Assembly: GCF_018991925.1 (NCBI RefSeq)
Contig: NW_024725489.1
Span: 8,732,255 to 8,796,254 of the forward strand
Direction: 5' to 3'
Length of the DNA stretch: 64,000 nt
Source of the DNA: Homarus americanus
Lineage: Eukaryota > Arthropoda > Malacostraca > Decapoda > Nephropidae
The position numbers and the translations under genes were made by a program. Position 1 is the first letter of the stretch. Each line of letters starts with the position of its first letter. The notes beneath the pieces are model-generated. The model searched no databases and had not been told where the DNA came from. It saw only the letters and a program-made list of their open reading frames with translations. Positions 36,545 through 47,255 of this stretch are shown one piece after another.

Positions 36545-36840
36545 ACTCACTCTTGTAATATCATCCTGGGGTGCAAATTGTTTTTTGAAAATACTTTTCT
36601 GTTGTTGTAATTGAGCAACCATCTCGGTAGCGTTCTTCCTATTTTCTTCATCATAATTTTTTTTTATTTACTGGAGTGTTTGGTCTCAAAATGGCGATTT
36701 AAGTTGTAATTCTTTTTAGCATTGCAACACTTTCTTTGCAAATTAAACATACTGCTTTTTCATGCGCGTTGGTAAAAAAAATATTTAGAAGTCCATTCCT
36801 TGGTGAATGTTCGACGCTGTGGACAACAATACATAAGTAC
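36545..36840 (-). pseudogene. hAT-related BED zinc-finger fragment
   Basis: Minus strand, with two frame changes: RTFTKEWTSKYFFTNAHEKA, then VCLICKESVAML, NLNRHFETKHSS, and YDEENRKNATEMVAQLQQQK before KSIFKKQFAPQDD. The C-x2-C ... H-x4-H arrangement (CLIC...HFETKH) is the BED finger found at the N-terminus of ZBED5/GTF2IRD2-type hAT transposases. The DDE catalytic part is absent. Confidence 0.65.
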
Positions 36841-37085
36841 AAATTCTTCAAACCACAGTAACGTCCTCTTAAGTGAGAAACAGAGAGAAGATTGAGCTTC
36901 TCTCGTGTTGTTGCTGGACGCCCAGGTTATGTAGCCAAGAATGGGTTTCTCAGGTAAGGGTTTACTGACCTCCTTTTGCTTAATCCTTAATCCACATTTC
37001 TATGGATAACCATACTTGGGGTATTTCACAAGGCTAGGTTAGCAGGTGATGAGCCGGTCTTGCTGCTTTGGGTGCCAACTCCAGC
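36841..37085. other. No gene recognised
   Basis: Possibly an upstream exon or flank of the BED-finger remnant. Confidence 0.3.
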
Positions 37086-37261
37086 ATTATTATTTTTATT
37101 CTTTATATTTTTTACGGGGATTAGTAAATAAAATTTATAATAAAAATACAAAATTGAAAATAAAATAATAATTAAAAGTAAATAAAATTTATAATAAAAA
37201 AGACAAAATTAAAAATATAATATTAAAATGATAATGACAACAATAATAATAATAACAACAC

Positions 37262-37334
<73 letters not shown>

Positions 37335-38315
37335 GAACCATAAAGAAATACAAAATGAAAAAAAAAATCAAAAGCGAGAAACGATATATGTATGTTGAGT
37401 TGTCAAAGTAAGAGAAACAATTGAAACACTGTAATTGTGTGTAAATGAGGCAGAAAGTCGGATCAGCAACCTGGGAATTGGTTGTCAGGGTTGTAACGAG
37501 CAGGAAGGTTGCCCGCCGCTCATTTGCTTGTTCGTGTCCCCCACTTTGGGGGGGGGGGGGGTAGTAGACAGAGGTGAGAACGTCCCTGCCGCCTCAACAC
37601 ACACCAAACACTACCCATCCGTCACCACAGGTGTACTTGCACCCCGCTGGTCGTTCAAATTCTGGTTGTGTTCTCATCTTAGGGTCCTGGGACTCGTGGG
37701 CTGATTCCCCAGACCTTCACAAATCGACTGTCAATCTCCGGACACCTACCCCAGCTACTACCGCGGCTGCAACGTCATCGCCACTTCCTCCAGGCCCTAT
37801 CTCCCGTCCGTGCCCTGGCGTTTCTTCTGTGTGACAAGACCATCGCCACCAAGTGAGGAAGCTGCCCTGGACCGCCGTAAGAAATATTCCTGTACATTGT
37901 TTGATTCTCGTAATTGTTTGACTCCCTTAATTGTTTGACTCCCTTAATTGTTTGACTCCCGTAAGTGTTTGATTCTCTTGTCTGAATCCTTTAATTGTTT
38001 GACTCTCGTAATTATTATTTGATATTTGTGTGAGTGGTGTCAGAGTTTTGTGTTATTTTTATTGTAAAGAGATCTCAATCTCTAACGGTTGTTTGTTATC
38101 CCTCAAAAAACCATGGTTCTTGACTTTCGTTTTATAAGATCCTGATTAGACTGGCAAGGGATTCATATCCCTAAGTCCCAGGCCTTTACATTGGTCACAA
38201 TTATCATGTTGCCATAAAGCAGCAGGATCTGCCATTAGACAACACATTTTGCTTCTAATATCTTCCCAGGCGGTAGTACCTCCCCGTTTGATAGCTGCCT
38301 ACTAACTACTACCTT
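37086..38315 (-). mobile_element. Poly(A)-tailed retroposon with (ATT)n, copy 3, split by a solo LTR
   Basis: Left part 37086-37482: an AAT array at 37250-37333, then GAGAAACAATTG, AATTGTGTGTAAATGAGGC, and AGAAAGTCGGATCAGCAACC. Right part 38191-38315: CATTAGACAACACATTTTGC and CTTCCCAGGCGGTAGTACC. These are consecutive in copies 1 and 2. Confidence 0.65.
37483..38190. repeat. Solo LTR (708 bp)
   Basis: Begins TGTCAGGGTTG and ends CAGGCCTTTACA (TG...CA). It is flanked by the 5-bp repeat TTGGT (37478-37482 and 38191-38195) and interrupts a known repeat at a point where the other copies are continuous. Inside are a TTGTTTGACTCCCTTAA tandem stretch (37905-38000), a G run (37550-37561), and no coding region. 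Confidence 0.85.
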
Positions 38316-38870
38316 TCTAATATTAAAAAAAAAAAAAATTCTCCCTTGCCACATGCAATGGCGGGCCACAGAAATAATCTGCCGAGAAAAAATTGGCCAG
38401 CGGGTAATATCTTGTCCACCTCTGGGCTAGCACATTGTCATAGCAAGTCACCCGTTGTAATTTGATTTTTTATTAATTACTATAACACTCATGATGTTTA
38501 GGTTATATGTATAAAACTGTATGTATATTACGTATGTTGTATGTATACCATGAATGTACTCTATTTATATACATTACTTCTCTAGTCAGTAGCGTGTAGC
38601 AATAGGGTGTCATAGGAGGGAAGATCAGCTAAAACTAATGGCCCATCACTTTTTTGGTAGATTTTAGTGTATATAAACAGAAAATAATTTCAGTTTCAAT
38701 ATTTTGTAACCTTTTGCTAGGTAAATTTTAGCGTGAAATTTATCGAAAATCTAACGTACAGCTGCATTAGTGCATTACAATTAAATAGTGAACATTGCTT
38801 TCTGACTTCATTCTTTAACAACCCAACTAACAATATTTTTTTCTGTTTCAGATTCTGATGCATTTATAAG
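38316..38870. other. No gene recognised
   Basis: AT-rich DNA upstream of the truncated Gypsy element. No copy of the element's LTR was found here. Confidence 0.4.
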
Positions 38871-38879
38871 TTGATAATA

Positions 38880-39086
38880 TTTGCGATGGCTGCTTGTGTC
38901 AGGACGAGGAACCAAAAATCCAGCCATCTCAGTCGCTATGGACACTACGACAAGTGCTGTCGCCAACCGAAGCCCAAAAGCCCGAGACGAGGAGGAAAGC
39001 AGCGCACTTCCCTCGGGGTGGTTCGCACGCAGTCCCCTCCAGATGGCCCAAGCAGCATCGGAGTCGCATCAGGAGGGTGGAATTGA
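38880..39086 (+). pseudogene. Gag C-terminus with degenerate zinc knuckle
   Basis: The frame differs from the pol frame. It reads [14 protein letters not shown], then [17 protein letters not shown]. The spacing matches a CX2CX4HX4C knuckle, but the first two Cys are Ser and Leu. Gag normally packages element RNA. Only the tail of the gene is left. Confidence 0.5.
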
Positions 39087-42000
39087 CCACACGCCCCAGG
39101 GCTACCCCTTCCCCTACTATCCGCGTCGCCGTCACACACGGTGATGTGTCGGGTCACATCGAGGTGATACCGGACACCGGCGCTGATACTACGGTGATTG
39201 GGTTGAAGCACCTCCAGAAACTGGGCCTCACCAAACGCGGCCTGGGACCACCGCCGCAGCTGCAGTACTACATTGCGGATGGTTCCCAGATGCCGGACGC
39301 TATGGGCTCCTTTCAAGCCGAGATCACCTACGGCGACAGGTCGTGTCACGGATGGATCGACATGCAGCCTACTCTCGCTACACCCTTGTTGTCGTGGGAG
39401 CACTGCAAGGAGTTAGGCGTGGTGCCCAGAGACTTTCCTGAGCAGATCCCAGCTGCTTGGTACACCGCCAGCAGGGTGCGGGAATCAACGAGCGAAGCGC
39501 CTGGCGCTGCCGCACAGAGCTGCCCAGAACCCGCGTCCACTCCCGCCCCACCCAAGTCACGGCTGCTTCCTCTTCACAGCGAGACGTCTCCTACAGCCGC
39601 AAGGGCCTACTTCCTGAAGGAGTACTCGGATGTGCTGGTGACGAAGGAGGCCTTACGGACCGCGCCACTGAAGGCTATGGCGGGTCCGCCTATGAGGATA
39701 CACCTGCGGGAAGATGCACAGCCGTTTGCCATACACACTCTCCGATTGATTCCTCTCGCCTTCAGGGATTCAGTCAAGAAGGAACTGGATTCCATGGTGG
39801 CCCAGGGTGTCATTGTACCCGTTGGTGACGACCCATCCCCTTGGTGCCACCCTCTAGTCGCTGTGGCTAAGACTAACGGTGGAGTGCGGATTACTACCGA
39901 CATGTCTAAGCTTAACAGCCAGGTGTCCCGTCCCGCCCACCCTTCACCCACACCTTTTGCAGCTATACGGAGTGTGGATCTGAAGGTACGGCACTTCTCG
40001 ACGATGGACGCCCTCTGTGGTTACTGGCAGATCCCACTGAAGGAGGATCAGCCACTGACCACTTTCATCACGCCTTACGGACGCTTCCGCTACTGCCGTG
40101 GCCCTATGGGATTCGCTGCTACGGGGGACGCCTTCTGTCTCCGTGGTGACATGGCACTTCAAGGCGTGACCAACTGCGTGAAGGTAGTGGATGACGTCCT
40201 CCTCTACGATGAGGACTACCTGACGCATCTTCGCCGCATCGACGAGGTACTGACCAGGTGTAGGACGCACGGCATCACTCTGAATGCCGAGAAGTTCGTC
40301 TTGGCCGCACCTGCAGTGTCTTTCTGCGGCTACCGACTCTCAAGGGATGGCATTGCTGCAGACCCGGAGAAAGTTCGCGCCATAGCGGACTTTGCAAAAC
40401 CTGCCAACCTTACGGATCTCGGGTCTTTCATGGGCCTGGTGAACCAGCTGGCAGAATTTTCTCCTGATGTCTCCGCCGCTGCCGGGCCTCTCCGCCCCCT
40501 GATGAGCCCCAAGAGGACTTTCACGTGGACCCCTGACCATGACCTCGCCTTTCATAAGGTGAAGGAGGCCCTGTCAAGTCCACCTATCCTCGCTACTTTC
40601 GACCCAGCGCTCCCCACCGTCCTCCAGACAGACGCCTCGCGCCTGCACGGGGTTGGTTACGCCATTCTCCAGGATCACGGTGGAGGAAAGTACTGGCTCG
40701 TACAGTGTGGCTCTCGCTTCCTCACCGATGCCGAGTCTCGCTACGCTACCATCGAGCTGGAGCTGCTGGCAGTGGTATGGGCCTTATCGAAGTGCAAGTT
40801 TTACTTGATTGGCCTACAGCACTTCGACCTCATCACAGACCACAGGCCCTTGGTCCCCATTCTTAACCACTATTCGCTGGACGCCATCGAGAATCCCCGC
40901 CTCCAGCGCCTGAAGGAGAAGATTTTGGCCTTCGTCTTCACCGCGGCTTGGCGCGCAGGTAAGGAGTTGTGCATCCCGGATGCCCTCTCCCGCTCCCCAG
41001 TCAGCCGCCCTACACCTGAAGACGAGATGCTCAGCACCGAGGCCGGTTTCTCCGTCAGCAACATCGTCACCTTGCAGGCCGTACAGTCCCTCGCCAGCAC
41101 CCAGGCCTCAGTGTCGCCACCCGACAGCAATCTGGCCCTTGAGGAACTACGGACCGCGGCACGCGACTACCCCTCCTACACTCAGCTCTTGGAGAGTGTG
41201 AGGACTGGGTTCCCTCGCGACCGTTTTGACCTCCACAACGCCCTACGCCCGTATTGGAAGATACGTGAGGACCTCTACGCAGATGGGGACCTCGTCCTGT
41301 ACGGTGCCCGTGTGGTCGTCCCTGCAGCTCTCCGTCGTCGCGTTCTGGCCCGCTTACATGACAACCATCGTGGAGCAGAGGCCACCAAGAGCCGCGCAAG
41401 GCAGGCTGTGTACTGGCCCGGCATTGACACGGATATCGTCAATACGGTCCGTGCCTGTGAGCCGTGCCAGATCATGCAGCCCAGTCAACAGCAAGAGCCC
41501 CTCTTGTGCGACGACGAACCCACCAGGCCCTTCGAGTCCGTGTCGGCTGATTTCTTCAGCACAGCTGGGAAACATTTCCTAGTTGTCGCCGACCGACTCT
41601 CTGGCTGGCCTGTGGTGGTAATCTGTAGCTCGGACACGACGTCTGCGGCCACCATTCGCCACTTCCGGCACCTCTTTCGTGACCTGGGCGTCCCCGTACG
41701 TCTGCGGACGGATGGTGGGCCACAGTTCACCAGCCGGGACTTCACAGGATTCTTGGAGCGTTGGGGAGTCCGCCACATCGTGTCAACACCCCACTACCCA
41801 CAGTCAAACGGCCATGCTGTGGCTGCGGTCAAGACAGTCAAGCACCTCATCCTCAAGGTGGCCCCTTCAGGCAACATTGACTGTGAGGCGTTTGACAAAG
41901 GACTCCTGGAGTTACGTAATACTCCCACCCACACAGGACGCTCCCCTACCCAGATCCTGTATGGTCACCCTCTCCACTCTTGCGTTCCTGCACACGCCAA

Positions 42001-42430
42001 GGCCTTTGTGAAGGAGTGGCAGACCAGAGCCGAGAGCTGCGACCGCCGCGCCGCTTCACGTGCCCAGGACGCCAAGGCTCGGTATGACGACCTTGCCCTC
42101 CTTCTTCAGCCACTGGAGATTGGTGCCCTTGCCCGCGTCCAGGACCCGACGACGACACGTTGGGACAAGGTGGGCATAGTGATGGGCGTCGGCCGGTCGC
42201 GGGACTACAAGGTCAGGATGCCGAGCGGCCGTGTCTGGTGGAGGAACCGCCGCTTCCTCCGGCCAGTCCCACCCCCTGCTGCTGGCCCCCTGACCGAGGA
42301 CGAGTCACCTACACCTCACGAGGATCCGCCCCACAGTGCACCTCGACGCTCGGAGCGACTTAGGACTAAGAAGTCCGCTCAAGACAAAGACTATGAGCGT
42401 GAGGGAGGGAGATGTAGGTTATGTATATAA
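38894..42430 (+). CDS. pol: Gypsy Pol polyprotein (protease, RT, RNase H, integrase), defective
   Basis: A single 1,178-codon frame; true translation would enter from gag upstream, so the first ATG is arbitrary. Protease DTGADTT lies at residues 94-100. In the reverse transcriptase, [15 protein letters not shown] carries the first catalytic Asp and VVDDVLLY lies near 431-438 (VVDD where YxDD is usual). RNase H shows LQTDAS (about 577), [11 protein letters not shown] (about 619) and ITDHRPL (about 647). The integrase zinc region (HDNHRG...CEPCQ) is at about 820-860, and the core has VSADFF (about 883) and RTDGGPQF (about 937). At the third catalytic position the family motif NGHAE reads NGHAV (residue 976, codon GTG at 41819), so the integrase should be inactive in this copy. 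The C-terminal tail ([14 protein letters not shown]) is typical. The stop lies 18 bases inside the LTR. Confidence 0.92.
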   Translation: MCQDEEPKIQPSQSLWTLRQVLSPTEAQKPETRRKAAHFPRGGSHAVPSRWPKQHRSRIRRVELTTRPRATPSPTIRVAVTHGDVSGHIEVIPDTGADTTVIGLKHLQKLGLTKRGLGPPPQLQYYIADGSQMPDAMGSFQAEITYGDRSCHGWIDMQPTLATPLLSWEHCKELGVVPRDFPEQIPAAWYTASRVRESTSEAPGAAAQSCPEPASTPAPPKSRLLPLHSETSPTAARAYFLKEYSDVLVTKEALRTAPLKAMAGPPMRIHLREDAQPFAIHTLRLIPLAFRDSVKKELDSMVAQGVIVPVGDDPSPWCHPLVAVAKTNGGVRITTDMSKLNSQVSRPAHPSPTPFAAIRSVDLKVRHFSTMDALCGYWQIPLKEDQPLTTFITPYGRFRYCRGPMGFAATGDAFCLRGDMALQGVTNCVKVVDDVLLYDEDYLTHLRRIDEVLTRCRTHGITLNAEKFVLAAPAVSFCGYRLSRDGIAADPEKVRAIADFAKPANLTDLGSFMGLVNQLAEFSPDVSAAAGPLRPLMSPKRTFTWTPDHDLAFHKVKEALSSPPILATFDPALPTVLQTDASRLHGVGYAILQDHGGGKYWLVQCGSRFLTDAESRYATIELELLAVVWALSKCKFYLIGLQHFDLITDHRPLVPILNHYSLDAIENPRLQRLKEKILAFVFTAAWRAGKELCIPDALSRSPVSRPTPEDEMLSTEAGFSVSNIVTLQAVQSLASTQASVSPPDSNLALEELRTAARDYPSYTQLLESVRTGFPRDRFDLHNALRPYWKIREDLYADGDLVLYGARVVVPAALRRRVLARLHDNHRGAEATKSRARQAVYWPGIDTDIVNTVRACEPCQIMQPSQQQEPLLCDDEPTRPFESVSADFFSTAGKHFLVVADRLSGWPVVVICSSDTTSAATIRHFRHLFRDLGVPVRLRTDGGPQFTSRDFTGFLERWGVRHIVSTPHYPQSNGHAVAAVKTVKHLILKVAPSGNIDCEAFDKGLLELRNTPTHTGRSPTQILYGHPLHSCVPAHAKAFVKEWQTRAESCDRRAASRAQDAKARYDDLALLLQPLEIGALARVQDPTTTRWDKVGIVMGVGRSRDYKVRMPSGRVWWRNRRFLRPVPPPAAGPLTEDESPTPHEDPPHSAPRRSERLRTKKSAQDKDYEREGGRCRLCI

Positions 42431-42685
42431 GCTACTGTGCCGAGTAGCAACCCTGTATATAAGCTACTGTGCCGAGTAGCATTTATATATATCATCACGT
42501 GGCAACACTGCACGTTATGTGGCAACATTGCCCCGAGGCTGCCATATGGCAAGGCAGCCTCAGTCTGACTGTGTGAGCCGTGCATGGCACACGCGAGTCA
42601 CCACTTGTATTTCTCTCATCCATAATAAACGGACTTCAGTGTTACACGGTGTTTCCCTACCCATCACTGCATTCCTCAGGGAACA
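42413..42685 (+). repeat. 3' LTR of the Gypsy element
   Basis: Starts TGTAGGTTATG after the purine tract GAGGGAGGGAGA and ends near TCAGGGAACA. It contains a tandem duplication of a unit of about 32 bp (TATATAAGCTACTGTGCCGA, 42423 and 42455) and an AATAAA at 42623. The outer end is inferred from TG...CA, since no second LTR is available. Confidence 0.7.
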
Positions 42686-44027
42686 CTAGTAAGCATCAGC
42701 TTGTATGTAGTTTCTCCAATTAAGTTTCTTATCAACAATAACTCCGAGGAAATTAGTATTTTGTTCGCGTTCGAGGACTGTATTACCAAGGTACAGGGGG
42801 TCCAAGTCTGGGGGTAAGTTTTTCCTTCTGTGAAAGATCGTGTAGTGGGTTTTCTCAATGTGTAAGGTCAGTTTATTACGTATTACCCAGGTCCTGACTT
42901 TAGTTAATTCAGTGTTCATAGTTCTCATCAAGGAATAGAGGCCCGAGTTGCTGGAATAGAGATTACTATCGTCTGCAAATAAGTTGTATTTTATTAGTGA
43001 GCTGGCGTGGACTATGTCATTTATGTATCACAAAAAGAGTACTGGACCGAGAATGGAACTTGGGGGACTCCATACAAAGATTGGCGAGGAGTCCGATTGG
43101 TAATTATTATAGCAGACATACTGCATCCTGTTGGACTGGTATGAGGTAAACCAATTGTGGGACAAGTCCCTAACGCCGTAATGTTCAAGCTTTGAAAGGA
43201 GAATGGTATAGTCGATAGTATCGAAGGCTTTAGAGAGGTCCAAGAATATACCGACTGTGAACTAACTGTCATCAAAAGAATTTAAGATGTCATTAGTAAA
43301 GGATAGCAGAGCACTCTCAGTCGACCTTCTAGCTCTAAATCCAAACTGGGAGTCTGTAAAGATGTTATTGGCATTGCAGAAGGAATTTAGTCTATTACAT
43401 GCTAGCTTTTCCAGTATCTTACTCAAGGCTGGGAGGACTGATATGGGACGGTAATTCTCGAAGAGACCTCTGTCCCCAGATTTTTTATATGCTGGGTGAA
43501 CTTTAGCAATTTTCAGTTTATCAGGAAAGACACCACTAGTAAAGGAGGAGTTACAAATGTGTAGAACAGGTAGTAATAAGTGGGCTACTTTCTTAATGAT
43601 ACTCATTGGTATAAAGTATTGTCTTCGCCTGCTGCTGCATCTTTGGAAATTTTTATTATGGCCAGTAATTCATCTGCTGTGACAGGGGATAAGAATTTCT
43701 CATTTTGCTGTCTATTTTGCAGGTTGGCTCTAACTTCCTCATGGTGATCAGGGATGCTCTGTGCATGGTTTTTGCCTACATTAATAAAATATTCATTGAA
43801 GTGGTTGGCAATGGGGGAGGGTTCCGTTACAACTGAATCTTTTATCGTAAAAGCTGAGTGGGGGGTCAAAGGTTGATTATTCCTGTTCTGAATAGAATTT
43901 GACATTCCAGGTTTTCTTACTGTCGCCTGATGCTGACTGGAGCTTATTTGTATAATAGTTACGTCTGGCATTTCTAACTGCTTGAGTTACTCTATTTCTG
44001 ATACTTCGGTAAGCATCACCGAAAGTT
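42686..44027 (-). pseudogene. Jockey-superfamily LINE, RT region
   Basis: The minus-strand frames, in order from 44027: [162 protein letters not shown] (active-site FADD near 42975), RNKLTLHIEKTHYTIFH, and FLGVIVDKKLNW. These are the RT blocks of a jockey-type LINE. It is cut on the right where a Tigger fragment begins (5' side) and on the left at the Gypsy LTR. Frame shifts and a stop break it, so it is a dead copy. The endonuclease is missing. Confidence 0.85.
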
Positions 44028-44363
44028 ACAAGTGTTGCTGAAGACGTGGAAGAGCTAATTGATGTGCATGGAGAGGAACTTACAGAAGAGGATTTGGAAG
44101 ATTTAGTTAAAAGTGCCGAGGAAGATGAAGAGGAAGACATTATGGAATTACAACAAGAAGTTTGGAGCTTGGAAAATTTTGGTGAATTATTTCGTCAGGT
44201 AAAGATGGTGAATGATTTCATTGTTGACCACGACCCTTCCATGGAACACAGCTTTAAGACGGTCCGAGGAATTAACCAGGTATTCTTTCCCTACCAGGAA
44301 ATGTTTAAAGACCTCAAAGCCAAGAGAAAACAACTGCCAATCACCATGTTTTTCAAGAAATAA
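44028..44363 (+). pseudogene. Tigger (pogo-type) transposase, C-terminal fragment
   Basis: The open frame reads VEELIDVHGEELTEEDLEDL, then an acidic KSAEEDEEEDIM, then FGELFRQVKMVNDFIVDHDP, KTVRGINQVFFPYQEMFKDL and RKQLPITMFFKK followed by a stop. This is the acidic C-terminal tail of Tigger1/jerky-type transposases (which end in 'KQxTIxxFFxK'). The DDE catalytic core and the DNA-binding part are absent; the frame begins abruptly where the minus-strand LINE ends. The same acidic stretch read on the other strand gives a meaningless poly-Ser frame. Confidence 0.75.
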
Positions 44364-44902
44364 CCAGCTACTACCACTGCCGCTCCACCCTCCTCCTCCC
44401 AGTCACCTGCCACCTCATCACCCGCTTCTTAACGAACCACCACTGCATCACCCTCTTCCACCAGTGATAATGATGATCCACCTATGCTTCAGTAACCAGA
44501 TGTCACCCTATGTATAATGCACCACTTCAACAAGCTCCAGACTTCCACATATGAATGGAAGTACAGTATTGTGAACTTAAGTTTCTCATACACTGTATAG
44601 GTATACCTGTATATTAGTGCACTAAAGTATAGCCACGATACGAGGTTTTGCCAATTCGCGCCATTTCTTGGAACGTATATTGTATATATGATTACGAAAC
44701 CCATTTCACCGATTACCAGCAGCCAGGTCGTATGTACAGAACGAGTAGATATATCAAAATTCTTTTTTTTTCTTTTTTTTTAATAATGGCCTCCAGCCTC
44801 CCCCAATAGTCATTCCTTCGCCACCATTTTATTACCGTAGTATTAAATATCCTAATACATAAGTAGCTATCCTAGCTGTATTTAGTTAGTTGAGCCGCAG
44901 AT
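44364..44902. other. Probable Tigger 3' non-coding region and flank
   Basis: CT/CA-rich DNA follows the transposase stop. GCCACGATACGAGGTTTTGC (44631-44650) resembles the 'cgagatacgag' words of Tigger ends. A complete terminal repeat was not located. Confidence 0.4.
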
Positions 44903-46650
44903 CTATGTGGCATTCAGTGACTGTAGCCTCATAGTCAATATCTGCAACTGTTGTCGGCTTGGGGCCGATGCTCTCGTTCCCCTGAGGCAGAGCAAAAGCG
45001 ACCAAAGGAGAGAGAAGGACAATCGACATCTCATCCAGGCTGTAACATAACTTCTGGGCTGCTGCTTCTGTTCGGATATCACCTCCGCGAGTCTGGCGTA
45101 GAAGCATCTTGCACTTGGTCCCATCCCATCAGAGGTTGTGAACACTAGAGTGAAGCTGCCTTGATCAACGTTCTGAATTCTCTCCCGGTATCCCCTTATC
45201 TTGTCGTTCTCGTTCCTCCTGTGTGCAACATCGAGAGCTAAGTTACGGTGGCATGCGGCCATGGGATACAAAATTCTGATGTCCCCGCGTCCAGAAAACT
45301 CGAGCACTGACGTCAACACGGGCTTCGTTGGATGTGTTTGAACTCCTATGTTGGAAGATCTCACCTTCCACTGGAAGGAGGGACGGTTCTACCATGACAT
45401 CACGGCAGATTTCATTCAATATATTTGCTATGAGATTCCTTACTTCGTCATGCCTCATGCATATGAAGCCCCCTTTCTTGCGCGCCATGGCGTGATCGAC
45501 GTCATAGGAAGAGCCACACACGCTTTGGGAGGCCAAACCTTCTACTGGCCTACCGTACCTTAGAGCATTGGCATCTGTAAATTCTTGTTTATTGAGACTG
45601 AAACCATTTGCCCTTAACGGTAACGTAGCTAACCAGTTCGAGGCGCCCACCTCCTGCACTATAGTTACTTTTTTTTCAAATTCTCTGGTACTTGCATCAA
45701 TAGTTGCTGCAACTTGTCACTTTGGCCGTTCTGTCGTTCTGTCGTAATTTACCTTCGCGTCTTGTTTACTTCACTGGTATCCACCTCCCCTGTTGCGTTT
45801 TGAGCTATAATGTGGTCCGTGAGGGCTGCCGTGAGCTTAACTGAGTTTTGATGCTCAGTGGCAGCAATCTCCTCTGGATTGGTTAGTCCCATTCCTCCCA
45901 GTCTCGGTGGGAGTGCAAGGAGTGATCTTTCTGCTGGGGTTAAGTGAGGGTGTTTCACTAATTTGGGAATGAAATTGACGCTGATATATTCTTCCAGAGG
46001 GTGGAGGAGGGGTCCGATATCAGGGATAGTGCGCATCAGGTAGTTCCAGCGATGATTGACTCCATGGGTTAATGCCGCAAAAACCGCATGTGGCTCTGTG
46101 TTAGCAATCTCAGACAGAGCTTGGATTTCCCTAACCCACTCACTCACCTTTCCCGTTACGTACTCGGTTTTGAAGTCCGTCGTGCCAATTACTGCGCCTA
46201 GATGTCTTTGGCCATCCTTTGTTATTTTCACCGAACACCTCCATTGCCCGTTCATAATGTTCTGGCTTTACAATGAGGAAGGACTTGCTGGCGTTTGGGT
46301 GGTACCCTATTTGTCGGCCTCGTGATGTTACCAAGTCCCACTACTTTTTGATGTCCTCCACTTTTCCTGCTCCTGTAAGGTTATCAGCGTACGCCACTTG
46401 CTTGAACTCAGTTGTTTCAAATTCTATTGTGTGTTGGAGCACGGATAGGCCCATTGCATACATTGCCATTGCAACAGGGTCCCCCTGCGTTGTTCCCTCT
46501 GTTGACTGTATGATGGTATCCCCTCTTAGAGCCTTGTTGTTTACTTAATAAAGGTCTGATGGATTCCTATCGGAGTTTTCAACATACATTGAAAATCTCG
46601 GACACTTGATCTTGATGTTGTGCAGTGCGGCTTTGCGGTTAAATATGTTG
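44903..46650 (-). pseudogene. LINE with restriction-like endonuclease (RT, thumb and nuclease remnants)
   Basis: Minus strand, from 46650: IKIKCPRFSMYVENS, GDTIIQSTEGTTQGDPVAMA (palm motif), QVAYADNLTGAGK (active site YADN where YADD is expected), and GYHPNASKSFLIVKPEHY. The next frame (46255-45750) has HLGAVIGTTDFKTEYVTGKV, HAVFAALTHGVNHRWNYLMR and LTPAERSLLALPPRLGGMGL. The last part (45660-44903) has a Cys/His cluster (CGSSYDVDHAMARKKGGF), RHDEVRNLIANILNEICRD, EARVDVSARVFW, GMGPSARCFYARLAEVISE and MRCRLSFSLLWSLLLCLRGT. The order RT, CxC...H, RHxEVR and (R)VDV fits elements with a C-terminal restriction-like nuclease. Several frame shifts plus the Asp-to-Asn change make it non-functional. 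Confidence 0.7.
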
Positions 46651-46699
46651 TGTATTTCACGTCTTCAGGGGTGAGTACAGACTAAGGAGAAATACATAA

Positions 46700-47255
46700 C
46701 AAGGCCAGAAAGATCCACCAAAGCAATCCAAGCCCTTAAGAAAAATACGGATCTACATGTTACTAAAGCAGATAAAGCCAACACAGTAGTGATTTTAAAC
46801 AAAGATTATTATTTTTCTAAAATGAATGACTTTTTATGTGATGCTGCTACATATTCTAAGCTCATAAATAATGCTCTCAACACAGTTAACAAACACAGTT
46901 CTCTATTGAGAGGCAAAGCTACTCTAATTAAACCTCTTACTTCAACGTCCCCTCCACTGCCATACATGTACGGTTTAATCAAGATTCACAAGCCTAATAA
47001 CCCAGCAAGACCCATCATTAGCTCAGTTGGGTCAATCTCTTAAAAATTATCTAAATGGTTAGTTTCTTTACTAAATCCCCTAGTTGGCAACATTTCTAAC
47101 TCCAATATCAAGAATAATATGGATCTGGTTGATAAACACAATAACTTACACCTTAATTATGATTTTAAACTGGTCAGTTTTGATGTAACATCACTCTTTA
47201 CAAAGGTCCCAGTTGATGATTTACTGGAGTTCCTCATAGATTCCCTGGATAATAT
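46700..47255 (+). pseudogene. Penelope-like 2 reverse transcriptase, first part
   Basis: The frame includes TKAIQALKKNTDLHVTKADK, ANTVVILNKDYYFSKMNDFL, YMYGLIKIHKPNNPARPIIS, then after a stop at 47041 DFKLVSFDVTSLFTKVPVDD and LLEFLIDSLDN. These are the N-terminal and first palm blocks of a Penelope RT (including the first catalytic Asp in SFDVTSLF). The frame is cut in mid-codon by the LTR element at 47256. Confidence 0.85.

Larger units (their letters stand above)
38871..42685 (+). mobile_element. Ty3/Gypsy retrotransposon, 5'-truncated
   Basis: Holds the end of gag, one long pol frame, a polypurine tract (42400-42412) and the 3' LTR. No 5' LTR, primer-binding site or gag N-terminus is present. 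The pol frame is much richer in G+C than the surrounding DNA. Confidence 0.9.

Noticed and set aside
39346..42363. Several frames of 60-120 codons on both strands inside the Gypsy pol
   Set aside because: Shadows of the G+C-rich pol frame; none has a domain of its own.
43877..44140. Poly-Ser frame on the minus strand
   Set aside because: The N-terminal Ser run is the antisense of the acidic Tigger tail; only the part below 44027 belongs to the LINE.
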